Positions 35,646-48,791 of a stretch of DNA of 64,000 bases are shown in pieces. The notes beneath the pieces were generated by a model. The model was not told the DNA's origin. It searched no databases and saw only the letters and a list, made by a program, of their open reading frames with translations. The position numbers were made by a program, and so were the translations under genes. Within the stretch, counting starts at the first letter, position 1, and each line of letters starts with the position of its first letter. Origin of the DNA: Neonectria sp. B-13 (lineage: Eukaryota > Ascomycota > Sordariomycetes > Hypocreales > Nectriaceae); the NCBI GenBank assembly GCA_002682825.1, contig NOKP01000006.1, positions 2,020,263-2,084,262 of the forward strand, written 5' to 3'.

Positions 35646-38600
35646 ATGACGTCGCCTGCGAACCAGCAGAACCCCATCCCGGCGACAAACACCTCCGCGA
35701 CAACGGCTACTTCTTATGCCTCTGCTGCAGGTGCGCCTAAGAAGACAGCCCAGGCGCCTATAGTCGCCACTGGTTCTCACCCTCCCGTTGTGGTCGGTGC
35801 CTCCTCGTCCTCCTCGTCGCAGAATGCGAAAGGCGCATCTTCGTCTCCTCTGAACGGCAAACCCGCCGTCAACCCTGCTGTTCCCGCCGTCGCGCGAGGC
35901 AGCTCCAACCTCAACGGCTCCGGCCCAGATCACTCTCGCAAGAGTTCCGTGACCATGGCTGCCAACGCCCCCAACAGTTTTGTCGCCAACGGTGGCCCCG
36001 TCGGTGGTGCCAAGTCCGGCATCCAGTTCGGCTTCGACTCGCCTGCTATGGCCCACAGCACTCCCCAAACCGGCAGCGCTGCGCCTATTCCCATCCCCGG
36101 TGGCAACCCGCGAGTCCCCTCGCCCGCCCACTCTCCCTCTCCTATCCCCCAGCCTTCTGCTAGCGGCGGCCGACCTCCTTCTGGTCTGCAGCAGCCTAGC
36201 GGACAGATGACCTTTGGCAGTCTCAGTAGCGATGGCGAGGTACGTTCACTCTCTTCTCACTTTCCCATCAGACTTCCTTCACCTTGAGAAACTCGGTGCT
36301 GACTTTCTTATCTCCGCAGCGCCACATGAGACAGGGCTCTGTCCCGGCAAACCCAAACGCCCAGCCTGGCTCCCACTTCCGCCGTGAGTCTGGCCACTCC
36401 GCTCAGGGCGACAACGCCGCTGGTGCCGGTCGAGGCAACTTCCAGCCTCAAGGTGGCCGTGGACGTGGTGGTTTCAACCCCAACTATAACCAGCAGATGG
36501 GATATCCCCCGAACAACCAGTTCCGCAACGGTCCTGGTCAGGGTCGAGGCATGCCACCGGCCTTCCAGCCCCAACCTCGAAACATGCCCTACCCCAACTC
36601 GCCGCAACCGAACCGAAGCCCTGCCCTCGTCCCGTCGATGCCAAACACGCCCAACATGTCTCAGGCCAACATGCAGCCGAACATGGCGATTCAGACGCCT
36701 CCCCAATATCACTACCCGCCTCCCATGGCACCTCAACACCAACAAGTACTGTTCCCTTTTCCTCCCCCTCATCCTGGCAAATTGTCTTTCAAACCCCACA
36801 AAAAAAATAAAAATCGTCGTGAGCTGGATAAGTCACTCCAAGCGGGGCGCCCCGTAGATTTTGCCACGCGAGATTTGCATGGAAACGACTTCAACCAGCG
36901 TCAGCGCCGTTTCAGTAAACGTGCAGACCAACCATGGCGTGAGCCTGATGGCAACGGCATCCGTGAGGTATCCCACACCTTCCGGATGCCCTCAGAGCCT
37001 TTTCCTTTGATCAACAACCAAGCCCAAAACAGCGCGCGTTCTCTTGACCTTTCGCCAGAAGGCGGCTTATTCGAAGCGATGCTAACATACAAATCTCAGA
37101 ATTTCGGCTACCCCCCTCCGCAACAGATTGACAATTATGGACGGCCAATCTCGATGCCCTATGCCTACAACAACATGCCCTACATGGCTCCTCCCCAAGC
37201 TAACTCCCCAGGCTATAACCAAACCTTTGTCCCCCCCTACCACCAGCAGAGCCATAGCATGTCTCGAACTCCATCTCAGCCTGAGCGACCTTCCAGCGCA
37301 AACCAGCAGAACCAGCCCGTCATTGTGTCCTCGACCCCTCAGCCGCAGAACGCTCAGCCTAAGCCCACCCCGAACACCAACTTCGTCAAGCCTAGGAGGA
37401 GCGCTGCGATTCAAATCAAGAACGCTGCGGGCGAGGTTGTTGACACCTCGACCTTCAAGACCCCGGTCTCTCCTGCTCCCAGCATCACTCAGTCCAAGAC
37501 TCCTCCTGTTGTAACCTCAACACCAACTCCCCCTCCCAAGTCATCGACTCCTGCACACGGCCGCACTGACAGCCATGCCACGCCCAAGACTGCTAAGCAG
37601 ATTCAAGATGAACTCAAGGAGAAGATCAAGCAGGCTACCCAAGCACCCCAGGTGGCTGTTGAGGAGAAGGCGAAGAAGGAGGAGGCTGTGAAGCCTGCTG
37701 AGAAGCCTGCTGAGAAGCCCGCTGAGAAGCTGGTCGAGAAGCCGGTCGAGAAGCCCGTGGTTGCCAAGGCCGAACCTGCCCCCCCTGCCGAGGTTGAGGC
37801 TGAGAAGAAGCCTGCCGAGGAGCCCAAGAAGGCTGAGCCCAGCGCCAAAGCTGAGGAGCCCGCTCAGAAGGAGGCCGAGAAGCCCGCCGAGAAGGCTGAG
37901 ACCGAGGAGGAAGAGATGGATCGCATCATCCGCGAGATGGAGGAGGCCGATGCCGCGCGTGAGAAGATGGAAGAAGAGCATCGCGTGAAGCGCGAGGCTG
38001 AGAAGGCCGCAGCCAAGATTAAGGCTGATGAGGACCGCAAGAAGAACGCCGGCAACGAAGACCAAAAACTCCGTGATCAGGAGCGTGAGATGGAGCGTCT
38101 CGAAGAGGAGAAGGAGAAGAAGCGAGCCGAGTCAGCTACCAAGGCTCTCTCCGTCGCCGAGGCTCTTGCCAAGGCCCGCACTGGCGCTGAGCCCAAGGAG
38201 GTCGACACTGTCACCGACAAGCTCGCCGGCATGAAGATTGGCGAGAAGCCAGCGTCCCCTGCCGAACAGAAGCCTGCCGCTGCTGAGAAGCGTGGCAAGC
38301 CTGCTGCCCTCAACCTGGCTCCTCTGAACACCAAGCCTATTGAGCCCCCTCAGCCCAGTGCTGCTCTGCAGTCCCTCAAGTCAGCTCGTTTCCTCAAGGT
38401 CATCGAGCAAGACATCTACCCTGCCGGCATCAAGTCCCCCAACCCATCCTTGAACGCCGCTGTTGCTAAGAAGGGCAAGACCTTCAAGTATGACGCCAAC
38501 TTCTTGCTCCAATTTCAGAAGGTCTTCACTGAGCAACCTTCCTTGGAGTTCCACCAGCAGGTGAAGTCCCTCATCGGCGATGGCGATGGTGGCCGATCTG

Positions 38601-40460
38601 CCTCGAGCCGAGGAGGCCAGACACCTGGTTCCGCCAGACAAAACTCCCGTGGTGGTAGTGGTGGTGGTTTCCCTATGGGCTCCTTCGGCGCACCAACCGG
38701 CGGCCGAACCCTTCCCACTGGCACCACATCGGCCGACCGTTTCGCCATGGCTAATAACCCCATGGCTCGACCTCAGGTCAACCCGATGGCCTCCTTCCAG
38801 CGACCCGGTGGCGCATTCCCTTCTTCGGCCTCTATGTCTCGGACTTCGTCCCAGTCCAACATGCCCAACTCGCCTCGGCAGTCTAGCCGCAACACTCGGG
38901 GTAGCCGACGCAATGACTACAACCCCAAGGATGCTCAGGCTGCTAAGACCATGCCTTTGACTGCCGGCATGGATCTCAAGCCTATTGCTGTTACCTCCAA
39001 CGGCTGGAAGCCGAGCAGCTTGAGCAGCAAGGCTGGTGCCGGTGCCCCGCCGCCTGGTACTGCCGCTGGTTACCTCGACCCTCAGATGGTTCAGAGGAAG
39101 GTCAAGGCCGCGCTGAACAAGATGACGCCCGAGAAGTTCGACAGAATCGCCGATCAGATCCTGGAGATTGCTTCTCAGTCCAAGGATGAGACTGATGGCC
39201 GGACCCTGCGCCAAGTTATTCAGCTCACCTTTGAGAAGGCGACTGATGAGGCTCATTGGGCTTCGATGTATGCCAAGTTCTGCAAGCGTATGCTCGAGAC
39301 TATGAGCCCCGACGTCCGCGACGAGCGCATCAAGGACAAGAACGGCAACGTTGTCAACGGTGGCAACCTATTCCGCAAGTACCTCCTCAACCGTTGCCAG
39401 GAGGAGTTCGAGCGCGGATGGACCACCAACCTGCCCGAGCCCAAGGAGGTTGAGGGAGACTCGAAGAAGCCAGGCGAGGCCGTGCTTCTGTCCGATGAGT
39501 ACTATATTGCTGCCGCTGCCAAGCGACGTGGACTTGGTCTTGTCCAGTTCATTGGTGAGCTGTACAAGCTGGGTATGCTGACTGAGCGTATCATGCACGA
39601 GTGTGTGCACAAGCTCGTCGACTATAAGGGCGTGCCTGATGAGACTGAGATTGAGTCGCTCAGTAAGCTGCTCCGGACCATCGGAGCCAACCTGGACGCC
39701 ACTGAGAAGGGTCGTCCTATGATGGATGCCTACTTCCAGCGCATCCAGACCATGGCTGATCTCCCCGACCTGCCGAGCCGACTGAGATTCATGCTCATGG
39801 ACGTGGTTGATCTTCGAAGAGCCCGATGGGTTTCAAAGGAGACTAACAAGGGTCCCAAGACCTTGGACGAGGTCCGAGCTGAGGTATGTCACATTGTCCT
39901 TCTGCAACAAGATGCACCGTCACTAACTCACTATAGGCTGAAGCTGCCCAAGCCCTCAAGGCCCAGGAGTCGGCCAGGGGTAACCAACGAGGAGGCGGCC
40001 GCCCTCCCGCCGGACGAGGTGATGCTCGTCACTTCTCTGCTGGCTACACTCAACAACAAAGCAACCAGGTCGGCATGGATGACCTGCGCCGCCTGAAGGG
40101 CTCTGCCAACAGGACCTCTAGCGGTAACGTCACCCTGGGGCCTACGTCGATGTTCTCGTCACGCAGCAACAGCGGACGACGTCTTGGCCCTGGTGGCTCG
40201 CTTGGCCGCGCCGGTGAGGACTCGGGTGCCTCTTCCCGCACTGGGACGCCGCCTCACCGAGAGACGACTTCGCACTCCAACGCGTTCAGGTATGTTGCGA
40301 TGCTCCCTCTTGAAGTGTGATGAAGCTTGAGACTAACCACCTGCCATGTAGCCTGCTAGCGAACATGGAGACCGAGCACCCGGCCTCCCCCCCGTCTACC
40401 TCTGCCTCGCCAATGATCTCGAAGGCTGTCCCTGACAGCGGCAAGAAAGAGAGCGAGTAA
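35646..40460 (+). CDS. Translation initiation factor eIF4G
   Basis: eIF4G is the cytosolic scaffold of the cap-binding complex, joining eIF4E, eIF4A, Pab1 and the 43S particle. My preferred model has exons 35646-36239, 36320-36745, 37100-39883, 39937-40289 and 40352-40460, giving 1421 residues. The start MTSPANQQNPIPATNTS resembles other fungal eIF4Gs. The N-terminal third is disordered, Pro/Asn/Gln-rich with RGG-like elements. A Lys/Glu/Ala-rich charged helix region follows (AEKPAEKPAEK). The eIF4E-binding helix is FKYDANFLLQFQKVF, near residue 803. The MIF4G HEAT domain runs from about residue 1000, VQRKVKAALNKMTPEKFDRI, to about 1250. The tail is Arg/Ser/Gly-rich. The segment 36746-37099 is open in frame but looks like an intron: a GT donor, gatgctaac branch, CAG acceptor, and joined HQQ/NFGYPPPQQ. 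If retained it adds 118 residues. Confidence 0.93.
36746..37099 (+). other. In-frame 354-base intron (exitron candidate) in eIF4G
   Basis: The donor is GTACTG, the branch site is gatgctaac and the acceptor is aaatctcag. The length is 118 codons with no stop, so splicing or retention both keep the frame. Its translation is unlike the flanks: basic (FKPHKKNKNRRELDKS) rather than the Pro/Gln/Asn-rich sequence on either side. That favours intron status. Confidence 0.65.
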
Positions 40461-41765
40461 ATTCTTCTTCCTTCGGTGTCTTGCATTTCGGCAGATAGAC
40501 TAGGCGGGGGTGTGTTTTGTTGCATTTACAGGCTTTCATCAGACGTGTCCTAAAAGTTTGAGCACGCATTTTGAACCATGATACCTTGCCCCATAGACAG
40601 ACGGACGGACGGCCTCTGACTGGAGAGGGAGCACTTTTCGGAATTAGGGATTTTCTTCATCATTGTGTTCACATTACCTATTTGAGGCCCTTCGCAGCGT
40701 GCCCCCAGTGTGTTCCAGTTCCTAATATTGCGGAGGATTTCGGGTTTCAGGGCTAGGGCGGTTTTCATTGTTGTTCGCCGGCACGCACTGGATTTCGGGA
40801 ACGGAACGGAACGGAACGGGGCATTGATGGGGGGAGTACGACGCCATGTCCACCGCGTATCGCGATACACGTCATGGAGGGCGGATGGATGTGGCCGAGG
40901 ATGGACGATGGACGATGGACGACGGTGAAAATTCGAGCAAGGGTGCAAAATTTGATTCGCAACGGATGGACTCTTTTGGTTTGCCTCTGCGATTTCGGAA
41001 CCAGTTATTTGGCCTCATGCCCTCCGCTGGGCTCAGATGTTGCGTCACATCATGTTACGTCCATCATCAGGCCGGAGTCGCACGGGAGGAAGACAAAGAC
41101 CAGTATTGCTGGCTTCGCCTCGAGTTGCGCGAAGGCATCACATCCCCCGACTGAAGGCCCGGTCGCCACCGGGTTCTCCCTTGGGTTGGTTGATGATGTA
41201 TGGAGGCGGTTGGTCAGGCCAGCTTTGATCGAATGGTCTTATGATGCTTTACTGTACATCATCTAATTTCGAGGGACCATGGGCCATTGGCAAACAATAC
41301 ATATTTCATCAACCTTGGTGTCTACTTCTGCACGTATGTGATGCAGCTACGAAGCTATGTGAACGACGTAGATGGTGGACAATCACCCAGGACTATCGTA
41401 CTCTCAAAGTGAGGTAAGTAATTGAGCAAAGGACTATTTGGGATATTGAATTGTGTCTGAACATATAGCATCGTAATTATGTTGTAAAAATACCCTCAAC
41501 TCCCAAACTCCTCTGCCTAGCTCTCTTGGCAGCCGATGTAGCCGACCCTCAACTCATTATACATGGGCCGCGCCATGTGGCAACGGCAACGTCAACTTAA
41601 TGACCAGCCCTATCCCCACCCAAAAGCAAAGAACCCATGATCTCTTGATTCCGTTTCCAAGTTTCCCAGACTCCGCCGGACTCCACGCAACAGCCACCTC
41701 CTTTGATTTCCGCGTTATGCACATGATCCCATCCCATTCGTTTCCTAACTGTATCCGAACACGGC
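40461..41765. other. Convergent intergenic region
   Basis: This lies between the stop codons of eIF4G and DNA polymerase alpha. It contains a short ggaac repeat (near 40801-40817) and a gatgga-type repeat near 40905. I see no gene. Confidence 0.5.
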
Positions 41766-44700
41766 TCACGCCAGCATCTTGTTGAAACCAAGCTTGACGA
41801 ACAGTGTGTCCATGGCGACCCATTGGCGGCCGCACTTGTCCAGGTACCTCTCTACAACGCCCTTGACGGTGCCGAACCGCACGCGGTTGTGCTCGGCCAG
41901 GGCGAGAATCTTATCACGGTCCTGACGGGACAGATCGCCCGACTCAGACGCGGCCTTGGTGCGCGCCTTTTCGACGTCCCAGAGACTGGAAAAGTACAGC
42001 AGTTGATTGTATATGGCCTTCTCAGTGTACTCGTAGCGCATGCGGCCGAGGCAGTCGCGTGCGAGCCCCTTAGGTCCCAAGCATCGCGTGCCGTAGACGT
42101 TCATCTGACGGGTACGGTTGCCGCACTGGGAGTCGTCGCAGACCAACCAGCCTTCGTAGTAGCGTGTTGTCTCGGTGCGAACAGCGTGCTCGACCTGGGC
42201 GACAATGGACAGGATCGAGATGGAGGCACTGCAGGCACCACAGACGACTCCCGACGCAGCGACGGCATCAGTGGACGCGGCGAGACCCTCAAATGTGGAG
42301 CTGGCCTTGCACTTGCGACATCGTAGGGAGAGACGGGCGCATTCGGCAAAGCGGACTTCGTCGGGGATCTGGGAGTCGAGGGGATGGATCTCGAGATCGT
42401 TGCTGGAGCTGTTTTGCTGGGCCTGGGACGCGTAGCGGCGGACGTCCAGACCGAGCTGCTCGGCCAGCTGCGACGTTGAGGTTCCAGCAATGTTGGCACA
42501 GAGACGCTCGACAGGAGGGAATATCTGCTTGCTGATGTACCACTCGACGTCAGGGACCAGGCTTGGGTCTGCCTTCAGATCCGAGGGAGTATAGGCTCGC
42601 TTGGGCGCTGGTTCAGAGCTCTTGCCATCGCCTGTAGTGATATATGAGATGACGTCGCCCTTGCGGACCGTCCTGCCGCGAGCCAGCTCGCGAAGTGCTA
42701 CCTGGACCTGAGGCATGGAGTCGGCGTTGGGATACTCCCTGGGCGCCTTGCCCAGCTGCGTGTAGATGATGTACTTGGCAGTTGGGATCGCCTGTTCACG
42801 CATCTTGCCAGCCATTTCCCGTAGGTACTCGTGGATGCGCGCCACGGAAACCTCTGTGTCGTCGCCGGAAAGGATCTCGTCGAGGAGGTGCTTGGAGATT
42901 TCTTTGGATAGCGCGCAGTACTCACGACGCTTCATGTCAAGACCCTTGACCTCCATCTTCTCCACGTACTTGCCGTCCTTCTCGACGAGGTTGATAGCGG
43001 CATACTTCTTCTTCGCCTGGAGGAGGATGCGGCGGAAGATGTTGTCAATGTCGATCTCCAGCAGTTTGTACTGGTCGTTGACCGCCTTCTTGAACTCGTG
43101 TCCAACCTTGAGAGCATCAGCGACATTGTCGACATTGGCATTGATCATGACAGAGTCAGTGTCTCCATAGATGACCTGTAGAGACTTGCTCTCAGCAAGC
43201 TCCTTGGTGCTACGGAGAATCTCACGGCCCTTGTAGGTTGTCAAGACAGCCAGAGGGCGGGCGTAGAAGCGTGATTTGGTGTAACCCAAACATCCGTACA
43301 TGGAATTGGCAGTGAGCTTCAGAGCCAGCTGCTTGATGTCCCATGTAGCGAGTTCCTCAGGGGTAGCCTTTTTGTCCTTCATCAAACTCTTGACTTGGCG
43401 GCGCCGACTAACAAGTGTGGCAATGAGCTTCGGAAGGATGCCCTGATCGTGGTTCGTGGGGACCTCAGGAACTGCCTCCTCATCGTCCATCTAAAGAGGG
43501 GCAAGTGTTAGTTACATAGTTAGTCAATCGACAGGGAAGGGGTGGGAGGCTTACCGAGCCCGCTGTTCTATCCACAGTTGTAAAGCAGATGTTAAACTCC
43601 TGAATGATGGATGGGTACAAAGAGTTGAAGTCCATGACAAGCACAAACTTGTCATACAGACCCTTCTCTGGCTCGAAAACGAGACCACCCTTGTACTTGT
43701 CCTTCTTCTTACCATCTGCCGCCTCTCCCTCACGTTGTTCCTCTTCAGCCCTCTGGCGACCACGGAACGTCTGCTTGTCCGGGCAGATGTACTTGCTGCG
43801 GTAGAACTCGTGCAACAGAATATACTCGTTGCGCTCAGCTCGAGTTCCAGTAAGGGTTCTGGCCCAGGAATTGCCTGCCAGGTTTGTCAGAACCTTGGTA
43901 AGAGGCAGCATCTGAACGCTCAAGGATAAGGCAGCAATGTAATGGGTATCGGCCTCCATGTGGGTGACATAGTCCATGAAGCCCTGTTTTTCCTTGGCCC
44001 AGCTGCTTAATGCAGCCTCATTGTCAATTTCACGGCGACGATTGTCTCCGGAAAGGTAGAGGCTGCACATCTCAGTCAAACTCCAAGACTGACACTTCAA
44101 CATTACAGACTTTCCAGCGTCGTTGGCAAGATCGCAAAGCAGACGGCCAGCAATGACCTGGCGCTCAGCAAAGACATTCCCGCCAACCTTGCCAATAGAA
44201 GCCGGCCAAGTAGCCCTGCGGAATCTACCAAGTCTCGACCACTGATGGATCTTCTTCTCGTGTAGTCGGCTCAATAGAATGCTGTAATCCACACCCTCAA
44301 GTTGGTGGCCGAGAATAACATCAGGATCCGCGACATCCATTTGGGCCAGGAAGAATGCCAAGAGATCTGACTCTTGCTTCTTCAAGACCAGAAGGCCTCG
44401 GTTCCTTTGCCGTGCGAGCTGGTCAAATCCAAGGGGGAAGCCTTGTCCGTGCGGTCGAATGACTGTAAAGCTTCGACTAGGGAGCTTCTCCGCGGGAGTG
44501 GTGTCACTGAGTGCCACCTTCTCATAAATCCTGGCACTGATGGCCAGGATCTCTTGCTTGTTGTCTTTTGCGTTGAAGGCGGTTCGCAGGGCAATACTCA
44601 TGAGAGTCAAGGGAGGAGCGTCGAGGCTTTCGGAGTCACTTAATGTGGAGATCATGTTGGGGTGTTCAGCTAGCACTTCGAGCTTGCAGTGAGAGGCATT

Positions 44701-46387
44701 CTTGATACTGCCGAAATCGGCATCCTCAATCTTGAGCCAGCAGGGGCCCATGATGTTCTTCCAGAGGACAAACTGCTCAAAGAGAGCGGTGTTGCTACCA
44801 AAGACGTGGGAGTATGTCTCCCCAGGGGCGTTCGGGTCAACCTGTGGTTCTGTAAGAAAATATTAGCGGATGGCATGACAGGCAAGGTACTGTTTCTTGA
44901 GACGTACTGGTGTATGGATAGAGGAGCTTCATGTACTGCGCCTCTTTGGGGATGCCCGGCAGCTCAAAGGCATACTTTCGGGTGCAAGCCTTGATTTTGT
45001 ACATGCCCACGTTCATCTTGGTCATCACCTCGTCGACCTCGTCGTAGACGTTGGTCATTTCGACCTCTTCCTCCGTCTCCTCGCCATGATGTACTCGATT
45101 CTGGCGGGGCAGGAAGTACAGCTTTCTCAGGATGTTGTCAACCTTGACAAAGCAGCTGACATGAGATCTCGTCTTCTTGTTCAAAACCTTGCCGAACAAG
45201 CAGAGGCTACCATTGACCTCTGTGTAGTCCATCCAGAAAAAGTTGAGACTCCCATCCTCCTCAATGGCATCCTTGTGATCAATCTTGCCGATACCCCTGG
45301 TCTCAGCGGGCGAACTGGAAACCACATTCAGTCTTTGAGTGAGAGCATTCCAAGAGGACGAGTCTACTGAGGTATCGGGGCCCTTGACCGGGGAGGAGCT
45401 GGCGGGCGTAGGAATCAATTCCTTCTTCAGGAGTCGCTTGATGGGCCGAGAGCTCGTCATGTTGACGCTGGCTGTGTTGATGGCACCAGCATGGGCTACC
45501 TCCATCATGTCCTCATCCTCGTCGTCTTTTGGTTCTTGCTTTATCTGGGCTTTCCGTTGAGCCGCCTTGGCGGCTGGGGAGGAGGGCGCCGGATCGCTCA
45601 TGGGCACGTCGTTAACATCCAGGGGTTCGCCATCGAGGGGAGGAATAAACCCGTCGTCGCTGTCCATAGTTGCGGGAGGTGGAGATGGTAACCGTGTATC
45701 GAGCAGCTTCTTCTTCTTGGTAATAGGCCCCGGGGCAGGCGATAGGGCTCTGAATTTTCGGCGCTCGCCAGATCTCTCGATTTTTGATATGCGTGATGCA
45801 GGGGCAGGGATGTTGGTGTCGACCTCGCCGAGCAGGTCGGTAAGGAAGTCATCGTCGGCCTTTGTCTTTATTACCTGCGAGAGCAGGTTAGAAGATAGCA
45901 TTGGGGGCGCTGTGGAGCGAGTTGGCCTACCTTGGGCTTGGGCTGTGCTTTGCCAGCACCTTTGGTGAAGTATTCGCTGATGTCCTTGTCGTTGGCATCT
46001 CGTTTCGCTTGCTCATCATCACGGCTTTTCTTGGCTGGGTCTGGTGTTAGTGGGATGGGAATCTGCGGTGGCTGGTTTGAAGCTGAACTGACCGGCCTTG
46101 CTTGGTCGACCGCGGACGACTCTATCGTCTTCTTCGCTGTCATCGTCGTAGGTTTGGATGCGATCCCATTCCTCGCGGCCATCGTCGGCGTAGCCCTCGC
46201 CGTTGTCGTCAACGACGAAGTCATCCTGGTCGAGGCGATCGCGGACAATCTTCTTGTAGCCGACCTCATCAACCTCGTCGTAGAGGTTGGCAACGTCGTC
46301 GACCTGGTAATTGTCAAAGGCCTTCTTGCCAGACTGGCGAAGGGCACGGAGCTCAGCGAGCCTGGCCCGGTGGTTGGGCTTCGACAT
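41766..46387 (-). CDS. POL1: DNA polymerase alpha catalytic subunit
   Basis: This is the B-family polymerase of the primase-polymerase complex, which extends RNA primers at origins and on the lagging strand in the nucleus. There are five exons, 46093-46387, 45931-46040, 44908-45874, 43555-44849 and 41766-43490, giving 1463 residues. The N-terminal Pol alpha domain is acidic, with RLAELRALRQSGKKAFDNYQ. The inactive exonuclease-like domain follows. Polymerase motifs are complete: motif A DFNSLYPSI, motif B KLTANSMYGCLGY and motif C YGDTDSVM. The C-terminus has two Cys4 modules, the first with RCRKC and CGAC, the second with CDDSQC and RCLGPKGLARDC. These bind B-subunit and metal. The start ATG at 46387 is chosen over an upstream in-frame start because the family begins here. 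An MBF-like site cluster lies about 220-255 bases upstream. Confidence 0.96.
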
Positions 46388-47347
46388 GGCGGAGTTGAGC
46401 TTAGGACGATACCATATCAAGCGTCAATGGAGTAGATGTGTAGTTGGGTGAAGCCTTGGTGTTGTCTGTTATCGTCGACTTGTTCGAGTTGATGCGTGAG
46501 GGTGAATGGTGGTGGTGGACGGTGCACTGTGCCTGTCAGGGCGAAGGAGGGTACTTGGTCCCCTAGCACAGAAAAGTGCTAAGCGGGCGGGAGTGGACGT
46601 GTTGTCGCGTCCTGGCAACGGTGGTTGTCGCGTTTTCGCGTCAAGGGTGGGGCACCTGTAAAGTGCCTGTGCCCTCCACTGAGAGTCGTGTGTGGCGGTG
46701 CGCGCGTGGGTCACAGGGAGGTACTTTGGACGAGGTGTCTGTCCACAGTGAGCACAGTGAGAGACTGGCTGTGGGTCCGTGGCTCTCACTGTGCCAGGAC
46801 CACGCGGAACACGCGCCGAGACAACCAGTGAGAGTGTCTCGGTTTCCAAGTTGTTATGACCTCACCTTTGACCCCTGTCCCATGCTCCAAAGTGATGAAT
46901 GCCTGAATTAGCGGGTGAGTATCTTATCAATCTGTTCGTTTCGTATGTATTGCCTCCACAGTTCAGCTCCATTGACTTGACTGGGGGGCTGGCAGCACTC
47001 CGTACTAGTAGTACTGACTGTGACGACCGGGTCTGATGCTTTAAAGGCAAGACACCCCAAGTGCCTCCCGATCCATTAATGCAAGCGGAAAGACCAACTC
47101 GGTCCTGGCAGCCAACACGTAACTTAGTTTCCTCTTCAGACTTAAGTTAGACATGTTCTTGCCACTCTGTGAGTAGATAGCTAACCGGAGAACCGGAAAC
47201 CTCAAGTACATACATCCCTCCTCCCCTCTTCTCAACTCACATATCACAATCACTTCGAGCATTTGGGCATCGTAGGCGCTGAGTTTCGCCCGACACAAGA
47301 CCAGAGCTTTATCTTCTAATCATTGATATTCGTTTCTGCTCCACAAC
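46388..47347. other. Divergent intergenic region upstream of POL1
   Basis: This is the promoter of DNA polymerase alpha (minus strand) and, at its right end, the leader of the possible pseudogene (plus strand). It includes the CGCGT cluster listed separately and a tactagtagtact element near 47003. I see no other gene. Confidence 0.5.
46606..46642. promoter_or_regulatory. MBF/E2F-like site cluster in the POL1 promoter
   Basis: Three CGCGT cores lie within 37 bases, at 46606, 46629 and 46637; the last is in the form ttttcgcgtc. ACGCG and TTTTCGCG are the core sequences recognised by fungal MBF and by E2F at G1/S genes. Placement 220-255 bases upstream of the POL1 ATG fits cell-cycle control. 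The assignment is inference from motif and context. Confidence 0.5.
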
Positions 47348-48791
47348 ATGCCTCGCAAAATGGACATCAACAATCCACGCAAGGACGATTATCAGGTTGC
47401 TCGCCGGCGCATATCTGGGCTCCGCGACCTGCCTCGCTTGGGAAGCTAGCGGCTACTGAGGCCTCGCCGCAGAGCCCATCTCCTCCACTACGATGACATT
47501 GCCGGAAGCAATCGTTCTTTGGCCAATGAGCACTCGCACCTGAACAAGCAGGATGCCCATAGTATTTCAAATCGTCGACGTTGGCTATCATCTCCACGGA
47601 CAGAGAGGCGCCTGAAGCAGGCCCAGCTAATCTCTAAACTAACAACCGGCTCTGGCATAACCGACTCAACTTGGCAGGAATCCGGCAAGTCATGAACCCA
47701 GTGCCAAGTCACCGCTTCTGCGGTCTGCCTGCTAACTTGATATTGCAGAAAAACGGCCTCCAGTAGCAGCGCGTCGCCGCAAGAGTCTAGGCGATGCCTT
47801 CCAGAGCGTCAGGGACAAATGGACTCGTGACAAAACTACCAACCCCAGCTCACAAACCCATTCACCCGAACCCACCTCTCCCGAGGCTGAATCGTCAACA
47901 GACAAGAACGAGTGGGATCCCGATATGTTCATTGCCGACACGATGCTTACTACTCCACCGCAACTTGATGTTCTATCCGAGCTTCACCACGGACACCTAG
48001 AGAGATCGTCCACTTTCAGAGCTGCTCTAGAAAAGGCTGCCGCTGACATCGACATCAAGTATGGCTCGACTCAGTCCTCACCAACACACAAAAGCCGCCC
48101 CCGCCTATCTTCGTACCACGCAGCTGTCCCCAAGAATGCTTATTTCACGACATCCCTGCCCAGGAGTTAGCTTCGACTGGGACCTCGGTCTGGTACAGTT
48201 TCAGAGAATTCAGAGGCCATTGTTACCGGAAAGATCACAGCCCCGTGTTGCCAGTCTTGTAAATCCCAAGAATATTGTCGCCGCAAAGATGAGAAAGGGA
48301 TACCCGCGCATCAAGTTGACAAAATCTTAGAGGAATCACTTAGTCTTAGAGACCCTTCCCAGGATTCGGAAACCCCGGAGACGAATTTCCCGATGATACC
48401 GAAACTCAGAAGGAGGAGACGCCTCCCTGATACATCTTTGGCTCCAGTATATATTACGGAAGTTGATCAGAAAATGGTGGAAGGAAGATGTCTCGACAAT
48501 GAAATCCCCCAAACGACCCACGTCCCCTGCCTATTGCACGAGACCCGAGAAGACTCTGGGAGTCTTACGTTTTGCCAGGAAAGATACCCCGTCACACCTG
48601 GCGTGCTCGCCACACCACCCTTCGGCTCAGTCACTACACTCAATCTCCCATCCAGGGCTGTACCCAATTCGCTAGACCCTCAGGTCGAGCAAAGGCGAGG
48701 TGAACTATTGGTTCACACTAGGGCATGGACCGAAGATGGTAAAACGGACAACATGCCTACGTCTTTGGCTCTGAGCACCGAGGTTCTTTAA
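47348..48791 (+). pseudogene. Possible pseudogene or oddly spliced gene of unknown function
   Basis: A reading frame starts at an ATG in good context at 47348 (MPRKMDINNPRKDDYQ). It runs to about 48917 but for an intron and three stops. The intron, 47685-47748, has a GC donor (GCAAGT), a gctaac branch and a CAG acceptor, and joins to give WQESEKRPPVAARRRKSL. In-frame stops are TAG at 47447, TAG at 48168 and TAA at 48789; coding-like sequence continues after each. The first two could be spliced out by weak in-phase introns (47396-47449, 54 bases; 48166-48213, 48 bases), giving 425 residues ending at 48791. Otherwise the gene is dead. Visible stretches include DPDMFIADTMLTTPPQLDVL and a Cys cluster, PCCQSCKSQEYC. 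I recognise no family. All three stops could come from CAG or CAA by C-to-T change. Confidence 0.42.
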
